From JAEUSG01 sp964590225 (GTDB lineage Bacteria > Fibrobacterota > OXYB2-FULL-49-7 > JAEUSG01), in the NCBI GenBank assembly GCA_964590225.1, contig CAZPWS010000003.1:1-64000 (forward strand): DNA of 64,000 nucleotides. The letters run 5' to 3'. Under the pieces are notes generated by a model. It made no database searches. It had not been told where the DNA came from and saw only the letters and a program-made list of their open reading frames with translations. A program made the translations under genes and the position numbers. Positions 17,918 to 25,927 of this stretch are shown here, piece by piece. Numbering within the stretch: the stretch's first letter is position 1; every line of letters begins with the position of its first letter.

Positions 17918-19264
17918 CATAACGGCAGTGTCTCCTTTTGTTAAAAATCTGTTTCTTAAAACATGTGCTATGCCCGATTTAATCAGTTTATCTAACTGAC
18001 GCACAGGAGGTATCCAGTGTGAACGAATACCCCATACCAGACAAAGCTGATTTACGGTGGCTTGCTCTGGAGATAAGGCAATTATCGGACTTTCTTTTCG
18101 CTGGTACGCAGCAAGTCTGGCGATGTTGCCACTTTTTGAAAAAACTATTATTGCCTTTCCGCTAATTTTGTCGCACGCATTAACTGCGGCATCTGCTAAA
18201 GCGAGCTCATGTGATATTCTATCGGTATTTGACGAGTAATTAATGGAGCCATTACGGACTGCTTTCTCAGCTGCCATAGCTATTCTTGCCATCATTTCAA
18301 CACTTTCAATCGGATATTGTCCGGCTGCCGTTTCTGCCGAAAGCATAAGCGCATCCGAGCCGTCATATATTGCGTTAGCGACATCAGATGCTTCTGCTCT
18401 TGTTGGAAAAGAGTTACTTATCATCGATTCAAGCATTTGTGTGGCAGTTATAACAAAGCGGTGTTTTTGGCGGGATAATTTTATGATTTGTTTTTGTATG
18501 GCTGGCACTTCTTCTGGTGAAAGCTCAACTCCAAGGTCACCGCGAGCTATCATTATTCCATCGGCCACTTCAATTATTGAATTTATATTTGCAACAGCTT
18601 CGGGTTTTTCAATTTTAGCAACTACCATGGTCTTGCTTTTTGTTTTAGCAATGAGTTTACGGAGAGCTAAAATATCCGGCGCACTCCTTACAAAGGATAG
18701 TGCTATAAAGTCAACGCCTAATTTTAATCCTAATTGCAGGTCGTCTCTGTCTTTAGGCGTAAGGCATGGTGCGGATACTTTTGTTCCTGGGAGATTAATG
18801 CCTTTATGGTCGGATAAGGTTCCCCCTACTTCCACCGTTGTTATTATGTCGCGATCTTTAACGGCCATTACTCGCAGGCGGATTATGCCATCGTTTAGGT
18901 ATATGGCCTCTCCAATCCTAACATCCTTTGGCAGCGAGGAGTAATTGACAGAAACAATGTTTTCGTCTCCGCTGATGGCCCTTGTTGTCAAAATAAAACG
19001 GAATCCCTTATGGAGTTCAATTTTCCCTTTCAAAAATTTTCCTATCCTGATTTTTGGCCCCTGAAGGTCGAGCAAAATGGCAATGGGTACTTTTAATTGC
19101 TTCGCAACTTTACGGATCAGATTGTAGTTTTTTGTATGTTCAGCATGTGTTCCGTGTGAAAAGTTAAGGCGAAATGCATTTGCTCCTGCCTTTATGAGTT
19201 CTGCTATCATGTTTTCAGAAGAAGATGATGGTCCTATTGTGGCAAGAATTTTTGTGTGTCTCAT
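17858..19264 (-). CDS. pyk: Pyruvate kinase
   Basis: A 468-residue glycolytic enzyme converting phosphoenolpyruvate and ADP to pyruvate and ATP. Landmarks: the N-terminal RHTKILATIGPSS, FRLNFSHG, the active-site lysine region VVAKIEKPEAVANI, IARGDLGVEL, the substrate-loop TATQMLESM and RAEASDVANAIYDGSDA. The C-terminal domain is complete (KGDTAVMLVG). It overlaps the convergent AraC gene by 60 bp. It lies 10 bp downstream of the esterase gene, so the two may share a transcript. Confidence 0.97.
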   Translation of the reverse strand: MRHTKILATIGPSSSSENMIAELIKAGANAFRLNFSHGTHAEHTKNYNLIRKVAKQLKVPIAILLDLQGPKIRIGKFLKGKIELHKGFRFILTTRAISGDENIVSVNYSSLPKDVRIGEAIYLNDGIIRLRVMAVKDRDIITTVEVGGTLSDHKGINLPGTKVSAPCLTPKDRDDLQLGLKLGVDFIALSFVRSAPDILALRKLIAKTKSKTMVVAKIEKPEAVANINSIIEVADGIMIARGDLGVELSPEEVPAIQKQIIKLSRQKHRFVITATQMLESMISNSFPTRAEASDVANAIYDGSDALMLSAETAAGQYPIESVEMMARIAMAAEKAVRNGSINYSSNTDRISHELALADAAVNACDKISGKAIIVFSKSGNIARLAAYQRKESPIIALSPEQATVNQLCLVWGIRSHWIPPVRQLDKLIKSGIAHVLRNRFLTKGDTAVMLVGRAFNAGSSRTLQIVTV

Positions 19265-19274
19265 GATATGTGCG

Positions 19275-20414
19275 CTAAAAGTTTAATTGAGCAAATTTTA
19301 TGTACTGCTCCCAGTCATAAAGCTTGAGTGAATGGCCGCCTTCTTTAATATGATACCCCAGTTTGTTATCATGACTGACAAGCGGTGTGTTGATGGGAGG
19401 AAGCTCTGTTTCGGTGAGTCCGGCAATACCAAAAAGTTTATACACCGGTTCTGCCGCTTTTAACGAATAAAATTCATCCTCCGGCGCTACCTCTGTATCG
19501 ATTTCCGCGCTGCCAACATAGAGCGGACGGGGAGCAATAAGTGCGAGCAGCTCATGTTGGTCAACGGGCATAGTCTCTTCCTTGTCCTCGTAAGCACGGT
19601 AATTTGCACAAAACCAGTGTGGGAATACACGGTTTATGTCTTTCACTCTCTCCCCCCGTTTTGCCCTTGCAAGCATCGCCCCTGTACAACCAGATTCGTT
19701 GCTAATAACAATGGCAAATCTTTCATCCTGAGCACCGCACCAGAGAGCGGTTTTACCGCCCCGTGAGTGGCCTATCACTGCTACCCTTTTTTCGTCAATA
19801 TCGGCATCTGTCTCAAAGTAGTCCATTGCACGGCTTCCACCGAACGCCCATGCTGCTATTGTGCCCCATAGATCGGGTGGCCGTTTACCCTCTTCAAAGT
19901 TTTCAAAAATCGCGTGGATTCCTCCCTTAAACTTATCATCCTTATCCATGTCTATTTCCTGCAAAATAAGGCGTGCCGCGACAAAGCCATTATCAACAAT
20001 TTTTTCTGCCGGCCAATATTCGTTGTTAATTAGACGGTTCATTTCAAGTGTATAGTGTTCAAGTGGATTTCTGTGGTCAAGCAAAAGAAAGCAGGGGTGG
20101 CTTTTTTTGCCGTTTTTAGGCACAAACAGCAATAGAGTAAACGAGGTAATTCCACGCGGTCCTCTTACTGTAATTCTCACCTGTTTGCGGACAGCCTTGT
20201 TATCCATGGCTGCTTTATCCGATTCAACAAGAGAAAAGCTTACATCTGATTTTTTGACAAGAGGAGATTTGCCATAGATGTGTCGGCTAAAAAGTTCAAG
20301 AATTTCTGCTCTACGAATTGATATCCAGCCATTTTTATCGATAGCTTTACCGTTGTTATCAATAAGTGGGGTGGGCAGGGTCGATAGGTATTGAAGTGAT
20401 TGCATGTTGTTCAC
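19275..20414 (-). CDS. CE15-like esterase (glucuronoyl/acetyl-xylan esterase family), no signal peptide
   Basis: About 379 residues with an alpha/beta-hydrolase fold of the CE15 type. The nucleophile elbow reads VAVIGHSRGGKTALW, followed by ISNESGCTGAML, FPHWFCANY and DQHELLALIAPRPLYVG, and a late histidine in YHIKEGGHSLKL. Family members cleave ester links between glucuronoxylan and lignin, or related esters. They are normally secreted; here no signal peptide is visible, implying an intracellular role on imported oligomers. The start is probably the GTG at 20414 with GGAGG upstream, or the ATG at 20405; the frame extends to 20459. Confidence 0.85.
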   Translation of the reverse strand: MNNMQSLQYLSTLPTPLIDNNGKAIDKNGWISIRRAEILELFSRHIYGKSPLVKKSDVSFSLVESDKAAMDNKAVRKQVRITVRGPRGITSFTLLLFVPKNGKKSHPCFLLLDHRNPLEHYTLEMNRLINNEYWPAEKIVDNGFVAARLILQEIDMDKDDKFKGGIHAIFENFEEGKRPPDLWGTIAAWAFGGSRAMDYFETDADIDEKRVAVIGHSRGGKTALWCGAQDERFAIVISNESGCTGAMLARAKRGERVKDINRVFPHWFCANYRAYEDKEETMPVDQHELLALIAPRPLYVGSAEIDTEVAPEDEFYSLKAAEPVYKLFGIAGLTETELPPINTPLVSHDNKLGYHIKEGGHSLKLYDWEQYIKFAQLNF

Positions 20415-20542
20415 TTTTTTCTTACCTCCATAATAACAGCTAAGTGTAATAATACGCACTCTTTATGTGGTCAACATAAGGGAAAATAGGATATATTGAA
20501 TTGGCAATTCAAACACAATCAGCAGGATGTATGATACAGTAA

Positions 20543-21658
20543 ATGGGCTATTTTAATTCAGAACTTATATCGTCGGACTCCCTATGGCAGATGACATTCA
20601 TTGTCTTAGCCATTTTATTCGCCGGGCTTTTATTTGTTTCGTTTATCGCAATTTTTAAACATTTCCAGAACAATAAGATTAGCAATACTATGATGCTTCT
20701 TCAACCGCGCTTTGATCAGCTTGTTCTGGACGGGCGCGAGGGGCGTTACGATAGAGGGATAATAGTGGCTTTAATTTGTACCAAGCATTATCCCTATTTT
20801 GAGCGATTTCTGCGAAATCGTATTGCTTCCATTGATTCGCTGGATGTTTCGGTAGAGCGGAAATTGTCTGAGATGTCTGGTTTTACAGAGTGGACAAGAA
20901 AAAGGGCAAATACTTCAAGGGGGTGGCGCCAAGCTAATGCATTGCGTACCCTCTCTTATTTGCGAGACAGTCGCGATGCAGATATTTTCAGACATGCGCT
21001 TTCATCAAAGTTTTTCCAGAGCCGGTTTGTGGCAGCCATCGGCTTATCGCTGATCTACGATTCCGGGGCCATACCACTAATTATTAAAGCTTTGTCAACT
21101 TCGGAACAGCCGCATCGTGATCTTCTATTGACCGTTTTGTCACCTTTAGTTCATTGCGCCGCTCCTTTGATGACTGAGCTTGTAATGGACAGTAGTACAA
21201 GCGAACCTGTGCAATGTGTCCTAATAGACATACTGCGAGAGTCGGGGTATAAAGAGGCTTTTTTAGCTTTAAAAGAGAAGCTTTCTGTACCTAATGAAGA
21301 TGAATTAACCATCCACCTGATTGAAGCGATAGGTATGCTTGGGCAGACAGGGGATGGTGCGTTTCTTCAAAGATGGGTGCAGCACGAAAATCCGTCTATC
21401 CGTGTCAAGACAATTACGGCAATCAGTAAGCTTGATGGCGAAAAAGCTCTTCCTATAATAGAGCTGTATATGGAAGACAAATCATGGTGGGTAAGGCGTG
21501 CAGCGGCAGAAGCCCTTTACCGTATGGGAGGGATTGGACTCGCCAGGCTTAAAAAATTTGGAGAAGGTCCTACCGGTACATTTGCATCCGATGTAGCGCG
21601 CCTGATACTTGCCGAGGTCGAATTTGGCAGACTTAAGGGAGAACCGGTACATGCTTGA
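20543..21658 (+). CDS. HEAT-repeat membrane protein of an exopolysaccharide-type cluster
   Basis: A 371-residue protein. One N-terminal transmembrane helix (residues 17-40, TFIVLAILFAGLLFVSFIAI) precedes a cytoplasmic series of alpha-helical HEAT-like repeats (about 130-355; for example RVKTITAISKLDGEKAL and WWVRRAAAEALYRMG). It is probably a scaffold. The stop overlaps the start of a GT2 glycosyltransferase by 8 bp, and a TPR/beta-barrel protein follows, so it is best read as the accessory subunit of a polysaccharide synthase. Confidence 0.85.
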   Translation: MGYFNSELISSDSLWQMTFIVLAILFAGLLFVSFIAIFKHFQNNKISNTMMLLQPRFDQLVLDGREGRYDRGIIVALICTKHYPYFERFLRNRIASIDSLDVSVERKLSEMSGFTEWTRKRANTSRGWRQANALRTLSYLRDSRDADIFRHALSSKFFQSRFVAAIGLSLIYDSGAIPLIIKALSTSEQPHRDLLLTVLSPLVHCAAPLMTELVMDSSTSEPVQCVLIDILRESGYKEAFLALKEKLSVPNEDELTIHLIEAIGMLGQTGDGAFLQRWVQHENPSIRVKTITAISKLDGEKALPIIELYMEDKSWWVRRAAAEALYRMGGIGLARLKKFGEGPTGTFASDVARLILAEVEFGRLKGEPVHA

Positions 21659-23072
21659 TTTCTTCCTTGTCTTTCTGGGTGGTTTTAATCTCTTTATTTT
21701 ATTCTATTTTATTTCGCTCAATCTTTTTTATACGGCTCTGATCTTTATTGCCTCTTTTGCAGTTTCGCGATATAACAACGAATATTTACTACACAGAGGG
21801 ATAAGGTTGCCTCTAAAATTTATTAAGCCCTTCTCTCTTTTGATTCCTGCGTATAATGAGGAGGCGGTGGTTGTAGAATCTGTGAACTCGTTACTCTCGC
21901 TCGATTTTGAGGAATATGAGGTAATTGTCGCTAACGATGGCTCTACCGATGATACGCTTGATAGGTTGATTAAAGCCTTTAAGTTGGAAGAAGTCAATAT
22001 TGCAATTCAGGTGCGGTATCCTTCCAAACAGATCAGGAAGGTTTATTTTTCACGAAAAGAGCCACGACTAATTGTAGTTGATAAGGAAAATGGAGGAAAG
22101 GCGGATGCTCAGAATGCGGCAGCTAATGTGGCCCGCTATCCTTATGTGGGAGCTGTTGATTCGGATTCTCTGTTGTCGCACGACTCAATGCGAAAGCTGA
22201 TGGCGAGATTCGCGGCTCAGCCTAACTTTGTTGGTGTCGGTGGTATTGTTAGGCTCTCTAACGGCTGTCGTATTGAGAATGGAAAGATATTGAGTGTTAA
22301 GCTTCCGGGAACATTAATTGAAAATGTTCAGGTTGTTGAGTACTTGAGGGCATTTCTATATGGCAGGATGGGATGGGCTCACCTTAATATACTTATGATT
22401 ATTTCTGGCGCTTTTGGAGTTTTCAGACAGGATGTTCTTGCAAAGGTGAGTGGCTGGAATCCAAAGGCATTAGGGGAGGATATTGATATCGTCCTTAAAA
22501 TGCACCGTTATATTCATGAAGAAAAGAAACCTTTTGCACTTGGTTTTGCTCCCGATCCGGTTTGCTGGACACAGGCACCGCACAGCCTTAAAGGGCTTTC
22601 CGTTCAGCGGGATCGTTGGCAGAGGGGATTAATGCAGACACTTTTTTATAATATCAGGATGTTCTTTAATCCAAAGTACAGGCAGATTGGATTGGTAGGA
22701 TATCCCTATTTTTTTATTTACGAAATGATGGGAGGTCTTTTAGAATTTCTCTCATATCCAATTATTATTATCTGCTTTTTGTTGGGTCTTGTGAATACGC
22801 CATTCTTTGTTCTGTTTATGTCGATTTCGCTTGTTTGGGGATTATGTGTTACAGTAATGTCTATCGCACTTGAGGAAACTTCTTACAGGCGTTACGACAA
22901 GACGGGTGATTTTATCAAGTTGTTTGCTGCCGGTATTATAGAGAATTTTGGCTACCGTCAGCTTCACTCATGGTGGCGCGTTAAAGGTTTTTTTAAGCAT
23001 ATTTTTGGCGTAAAGAGTGGATGGGGGGCAATTCCCAGAGTCTCTTTTTCAAATGAAAGAGCGAAGACATGA
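21651..23072 (+). CDS. Processive GT2 family glycosyltransferase (PgaC/HasA-like)
   Basis: A 473-residue membrane glycosyltransferase. The N-terminal helices (residues 2-45) are followed by a GT-A domain: FSLLIPAYNEEAVV, NDGSTDD (UDP-sugar), AVDSDSLL (DxD-like), LGEDIDIVLK (ED catalytic base) and VQRDRWQRG (QxxRW acceptor motif). Four further transmembrane helices lie near the C-terminus. This is the full motif set of a processive beta-linked polysaccharide synthase that extrudes its product. The start at 21651 overlaps the HEAT-protein stop. The polymer is unknown; hexosamine or hexose would be guesses. Confidence 0.92.
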   Translation: MLDFFLVFLGGFNLFILFYFISLNLFYTALIFIASFAVSRYNNEYLLHRGIRLPLKFIKPFSLLIPAYNEEAVVVESVNSLLSLDFEEYEVIVANDGSTDDTLDRLIKAFKLEEVNIAIQVRYPSKQIRKVYFSRKEPRLIVVDKENGGKADAQNAAANVARYPYVGAVDSDSLLSHDSMRKLMARFAAQPNFVGVGGIVRLSNGCRIENGKILSVKLPGTLIENVQVVEYLRAFLYGRMGWAHLNILMIISGAFGVFRQDVLAKVSGWNPKALGEDIDIVLKMHRYIHEEKKPFALGFAPDPVCWTQAPHSLKGLSVQRDRWQRGLMQTLFYNIRMFFNPKYRQIGLVGYPYFFIYEMMGGLLEFLSYPIIIICFLLGLVNTPFFVLFMSISLVWGLCVTVMSIALEETSYRRYDKTGDFIKLFAAGIIENFGYRQLHSWWRVKGFFKHIFGVKSGWGAIPRVSFSNERAKT

Positions 23073-24217
23073 AACAGCATATCTCTATTATTGTTCTATT
23101 GCTTTTTATGCTTTCTGTGAGTGAAGTTTCGCTTAAAGGCGCTTCCGAACTCCGTAATGTCGGCCGTATAGAGGAGGCTTTGATAATATACGATTCCCTT
23201 ATACAAATAAATAGCAAGGATTCAGATGCCTTGATTGCACGAGGATTTTGCAGATTGGCGGTTTCCCGTGTCGAGGAGGCCTATGCTGATTTTAAGACTG
23301 CGATCGATATATCAAGTGATTATGTTGATGGTTATATTGGCATGGCTTTGGCCGCAAAACGAATGAACCATTTTGAATTAGTTGATTCATTAATAGCTCT
23401 TGCAATAAATACCTGCAATAGCGATAAATCAAAACTGCTCACGCTCCAGAATCAGCTTTGGGAGGTCGGTTTTTATAGTCAGGCACGAAAACTTTCTGCA
23501 GTATTTGCTGCGGAGGGTAATCGGGTTTGCTATCTAAAGGTAAATAGCGCTTTTGTTGCGCTGGGGTATGATCTTATTGACAATGGGGGTAATTGGCGTG
23601 CGATTGAAGGGGGGGCATTACTTGGAGTTCGTCCGGATTGGTCGCTTGGGGCGGTAGCAGGTAGTTACGAACGAAACGGTATAATCAACTCTCGGCTCTC
23701 GCTTTCTCCATCTTATAGACATACTTATCGGTTAAGTGGTGCATATGAGCTATCGGTTGCTTATCCAGAACGGTTCTTGCCATCAATATCACAAAAGATA
23801 CTGCTAAGTTATTTGGTAAGAGCAAACATAGTGGCGGAAGTTGGCGTAACTGCAGCCAAATATGATAATGGATGGGTCCGTTTAGGAATTATAGGGAGTG
23901 AATTTAACCATCATGCAGCATCTATCAGGTATCAACTGTCGGCAGGATTGGACAATAACAACGATAACATAATGACTCAGATGGCTGCGATTGGTTATGC
24001 TGTTTCTCAAAAGTCAAAAATTACAATTGGTGGAGCGATTGGCAGCGAGACTGTTGATAAACTCGCGTACATCGCATCAGAAAAAGTGGCGTCGATCTAT
24101 TCTGTTGTTGCGTTCCCCTTGTTCTTTAGAGTAGGCATGGTAGTGTCGCTTGCAGAAGAGTGGCGCGACAAAAATCCTTTTCGCACGACTTTTTCGCTTT
24201 CCATTATTTATCGATAG
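23069..24217 (+). CDS. TPR plus YaiO-like outer-membrane beta-barrel protein
   Basis: A 382-residue protein with a signal peptide (ISIIVLLLFMLSVSEVSLKG), TPR-like helices (about 25-140, EEALIIYDSLIQINSKDSDA) and a C-terminal half of alternating aromatic beta-strands ending FRTTFSLSIIYR, typical of an outer-membrane barrel. The layout matches YaiO-type proteins, which in enterics sit beside a GT2 (YaiP). The start overlaps the glycosyltransferase stop (ATGA). With the two preceding genes it would form synthase, periplasmic TPR and outer-membrane pore of one export system. Confidence 0.8.
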   Translation: MKQHISIIVLLLFMLSVSEVSLKGASELRNVGRIEEALIIYDSLIQINSKDSDALIARGFCRLAVSRVEEAYADFKTAIDISSDYVDGYIGMALAAKRMNHFELVDSLIALAINTCNSDKSKLLTLQNQLWEVGFYSQARKLSAVFAAEGNRVCYLKVNSAFVALGYDLIDNGGNWRAIEGGALLGVRPDWSLGAVAGSYERNGIINSRLSLSPSYRHTYRLSGAYELSVAYPERFLPSISQKILLSYLVRANIVAEVGVTAAKYDNGWVRLGIIGSEFNHHAASIRYQLSAGLDNNNDNIMTQMAAIGYAVSQKSKITIGGAIGSETVDKLAYIASEKVASIYSVVAFPLFFRVGMVVSLAEEWRDKNPFRTTFSLSIIYR

Positions 24218-24910
24218 ATAAGATTGCAGTTGGTGGAGGAGCTTACGCCATTGGGTTAATGAGCGGCATTAATAATCTTCTTGGCGCGCTCTATTCTTTT
24301 CCTGGTGGATATCTTGCTGATAGGATTGGAATAAAAAATCTCTGCTTGTTTTTAATATGATGGCTGCTACAGGGTATATGATCGTAGTGCTTGTTCCAAT
24401 ATGGCAAGCAGTTATTATTGGTTCATTTTTGTTTCTTTCGCAAAATGGGGTGAAAGAGAAGGAATAAGATATTCATTTATAGTGACATCAATAGAAATGG
24501 TAACTGCTATTTTAATTTACATTCCTGTTGCATATCTTGCTGATAAGGGTTCTAAAAAGCCTTTTGTTATAATTACATTCGGTTTTTTCACCGTTTTCCC
24601 ATTGGTATTGCTATTTAGCAATTCATATAGCGCATTGATTGTTGCCTTTATCTTCCGAGGTCTTAAGGAGTTTGGCGAACCGACCAGAAAAGCGTTAATT
24701 ATGGATCTTGCGCCGGAGGGAGAAAAAGCTTCGGCGTTCGGTCTTTACTACCTTTTAAGGGATGTTGCTGTATCGGTAGCAGCATTTGGTGGAGCTTTTT
24801 TATGGTCTATAAACCCATCTGTTAATCTTATTTCCGCGTTTTTCTTTGGCCTTGTGGGGACTATCTGGTTTGCTATTTACGGGAAAGATGTTAACAAAGC
24901 GGCGACTTAA
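24205..24910 (+). pseudogene. Decayed MFS transporter (truncated, two disruptions)
   Basis: Three reading frames together spell an MFS permease. Frame 1 gives SGINNLLGALYSFPGGYLAD up to a stop at 24358. It should continue as SLLVFNMMAATGYMIVVLVP in frame 3; the shift falls at a run of six A (24333-24338) and looks like loss of one A. The frame changes again near 24440, where the middle of the protein (several helices) is missing. The last part, from KWGEREGIRYSFIV to AIYGKDVNKAAT, is in frame 2. The N-terminus is absent and abuts the barrel gene. It is not functional as read. Confidence 0.8.
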
Positions 24911-25067
24911 CAAAAATAAGTCACGAATAGGAAAAAAGTTTAGCGGTCACAACTCTTTTGCCCATTTAATTCTTAAAGTAAAAGCTGTTGTTAAAGTCAA
25001 AGAGTTTTAATTTCAATATTTTCAATGGCTTGTGACCTTACTTAAAGTGTTTAAACAACTCAAATTG

Positions 25068-25082
25068 TGGCACTTAATTTGC
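25068..25082 (+). promoter_or_regulatory. Sigma-54-type promoter
   Basis: TGGCAC-N5-TTGC with exactly ten bases between the GG (-24) and GC (-12) dinucleotides, matching the RpoN consensus. The predicted transcript would start near 25094, only about 5 nt before the annotated ATG, so that mRNA would be nearly leaderless or use the in-frame ATG at 25174. The rest of the 24911-25098 gap is AT-rich, with one weak inverted repeat (aactcttt/aaagagtt) and no gene. Confidence 0.65.
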
Positions 25083-25098
25083 GTTGTAAGTAGCTACT

Positions 25099-25659
25099 AT
25101 GTCTGCATTCAGGGTAACCCCAAGCGCTCAACACATTCAATCTGCTTATGATCGTGCGCTTGTATTTGATAGAATGAAAAAAAAGAGCGAAGAGGAGAGA
25201 GCTGCAGAAAGCGCATCAAAGATTGATACAGTTGTTAAAGATTCTTATAAAGATGTAACTACCACTTCTTCGTATCTTCCTGTTGATAAACCAAAACCTA
25301 ATACGGTTCCTTTTAAGCCTGGTTTTGTGTTTGAATATGGCCGTGGTACAGAAGGAGGGGGGGTTACTGTTACTATCACAGATGTTGATAGGGTTAAAAT
25401 CGAGATGGAGTCGAATGCCATGACAGATGACCGGAAAAAGGCGGTCAAGTCACTTGTCATGCTGGGACTTGGAAAGATAAACAGGGAGGATCTTAATAAG
25501 GCAACTTCCGATGGAAGGCAATCGGTTGAAACAATTAAAAAAGAATTGTCTTATATGGGGCTTAAGAGTGATATCCCCTTTGGGCTTGGCGAGGATTCTT
25601 TTTATTTCGACTTTGCCAATTTGCTCCGGCAATATAAATCCATAGATGTCAATGGCTAA
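25099..25659 (+). CDS. Unknown protein under a sigma-54-like promoter
   Basis: A 186-residue soluble protein with no signal peptide. The N-terminal half is charged and partly helical (MKKKSEEERAAESASKID), followed by a proline-rich, flexible part (KPKPNTVPFKPGF), a short strand region (GGGVTVTITDVDRVKI) and a helical C-terminus. I do not recognise the family. The low-complexity start and sigma-54-type promoter recall small flagellar or motility-associated proteins, but nothing in the sequence proves it. The last 36 codons are duplicated at 31187-31295. No convincing ribosome binding site precedes the ATG. Confidence 0.6.
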   Translation: MSAFRVTPSAQHIQSAYDRALVFDRMKKKSEEERAAESASKIDTVVKDSYKDVTTTSSYLPVDKPKPNTVPFKPGFVFEYGRGTEGGGVTVTITDVDRVKIEMESNAMTDDRKKAVKSLVMLGLGKINREDLNKATSDGRQSVETIKKELSYMGLKSDIPFGLGEDSFYFDFANLLRQYKSIDVNG

Positions 25660-25774
25660 TTTACGGGCCGAAAATATTGTCTCAGAACCTTGTTTCTGTT
25701 TGCATTAGAAACTTCTTCTAATGCAAAGTTCGGGTTTATAATTTGTTGGGTACAGGAGAAGAAAAAGAAGCCTT
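25552..25774. repeat. Left copy of long direct repeat (end of 186-aa gene plus end of holA)
   Basis: It matches 31187-31374. The first 147 bp differ at about ten positions by hand alignment; then this copy has 35 extra bp containing a perfect hairpin, and the match resumes to 25774. The part after 25679 is antisense to the 3' end of holA (LLFLLLYPTNYK can be read on the minus strand), so it is a truncated second copy of that gene's end. Confidence 0.9.
25699..25727. terminator. Perfect 12-bp hairpin downstream of the 186-aa gene
   Basis: The arms tttgcattagaa and ttctaatgcaaa flank a 5-nt loop. The hairpin is missing from the right-hand repeat copy. No T-tract follows, so it could be a bidirectional terminator or an inserted palindromic element. 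Confidence 0.5.
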
Positions 25775-25820
25775 CTTTGAATAAGTCTTTGGGCAGGTTT
25801 GGCTTCTCTGTTAAGAAAAA

Positions 25821-25910
25821 GTGAATTTTGTTCACGCTTATGGCGCTATAACCGTGAATAAAATCTGTTTTTAACTATCTATTCACGGTTATGTTGCTAA
25901 AAGCGTGAAT
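25821..25910. promoter_or_regulatory. Nested inverted repeats upstream of fic (operator-like)
   Basis: Inner repeat: 13-bp perfect arms ataaccgtgaata (25848-25860) and tattcacggttat (25880-25892). Outer repeat: ttcacgctt (25831-25839) and aagcgtgaa (25901-25909). A further gtgaa/ttcac palindrome lies at 25821-25835. The shared core is cgtgaa/ttcacg, giving several half-sites within 90 bp that end 18 bp before the Fic start. This looks like a repressor-binding array. Confidence 0.65.
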
Positions 25911-25927
25911 TAATACTATGTTTAAGT

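Noticed and set aside
24160..24360. Small 66-residue protein gene
   Set aside because: Its start is a shadow of the barrel-protein gene and its second half is the first piece of the broken MFS transporter.
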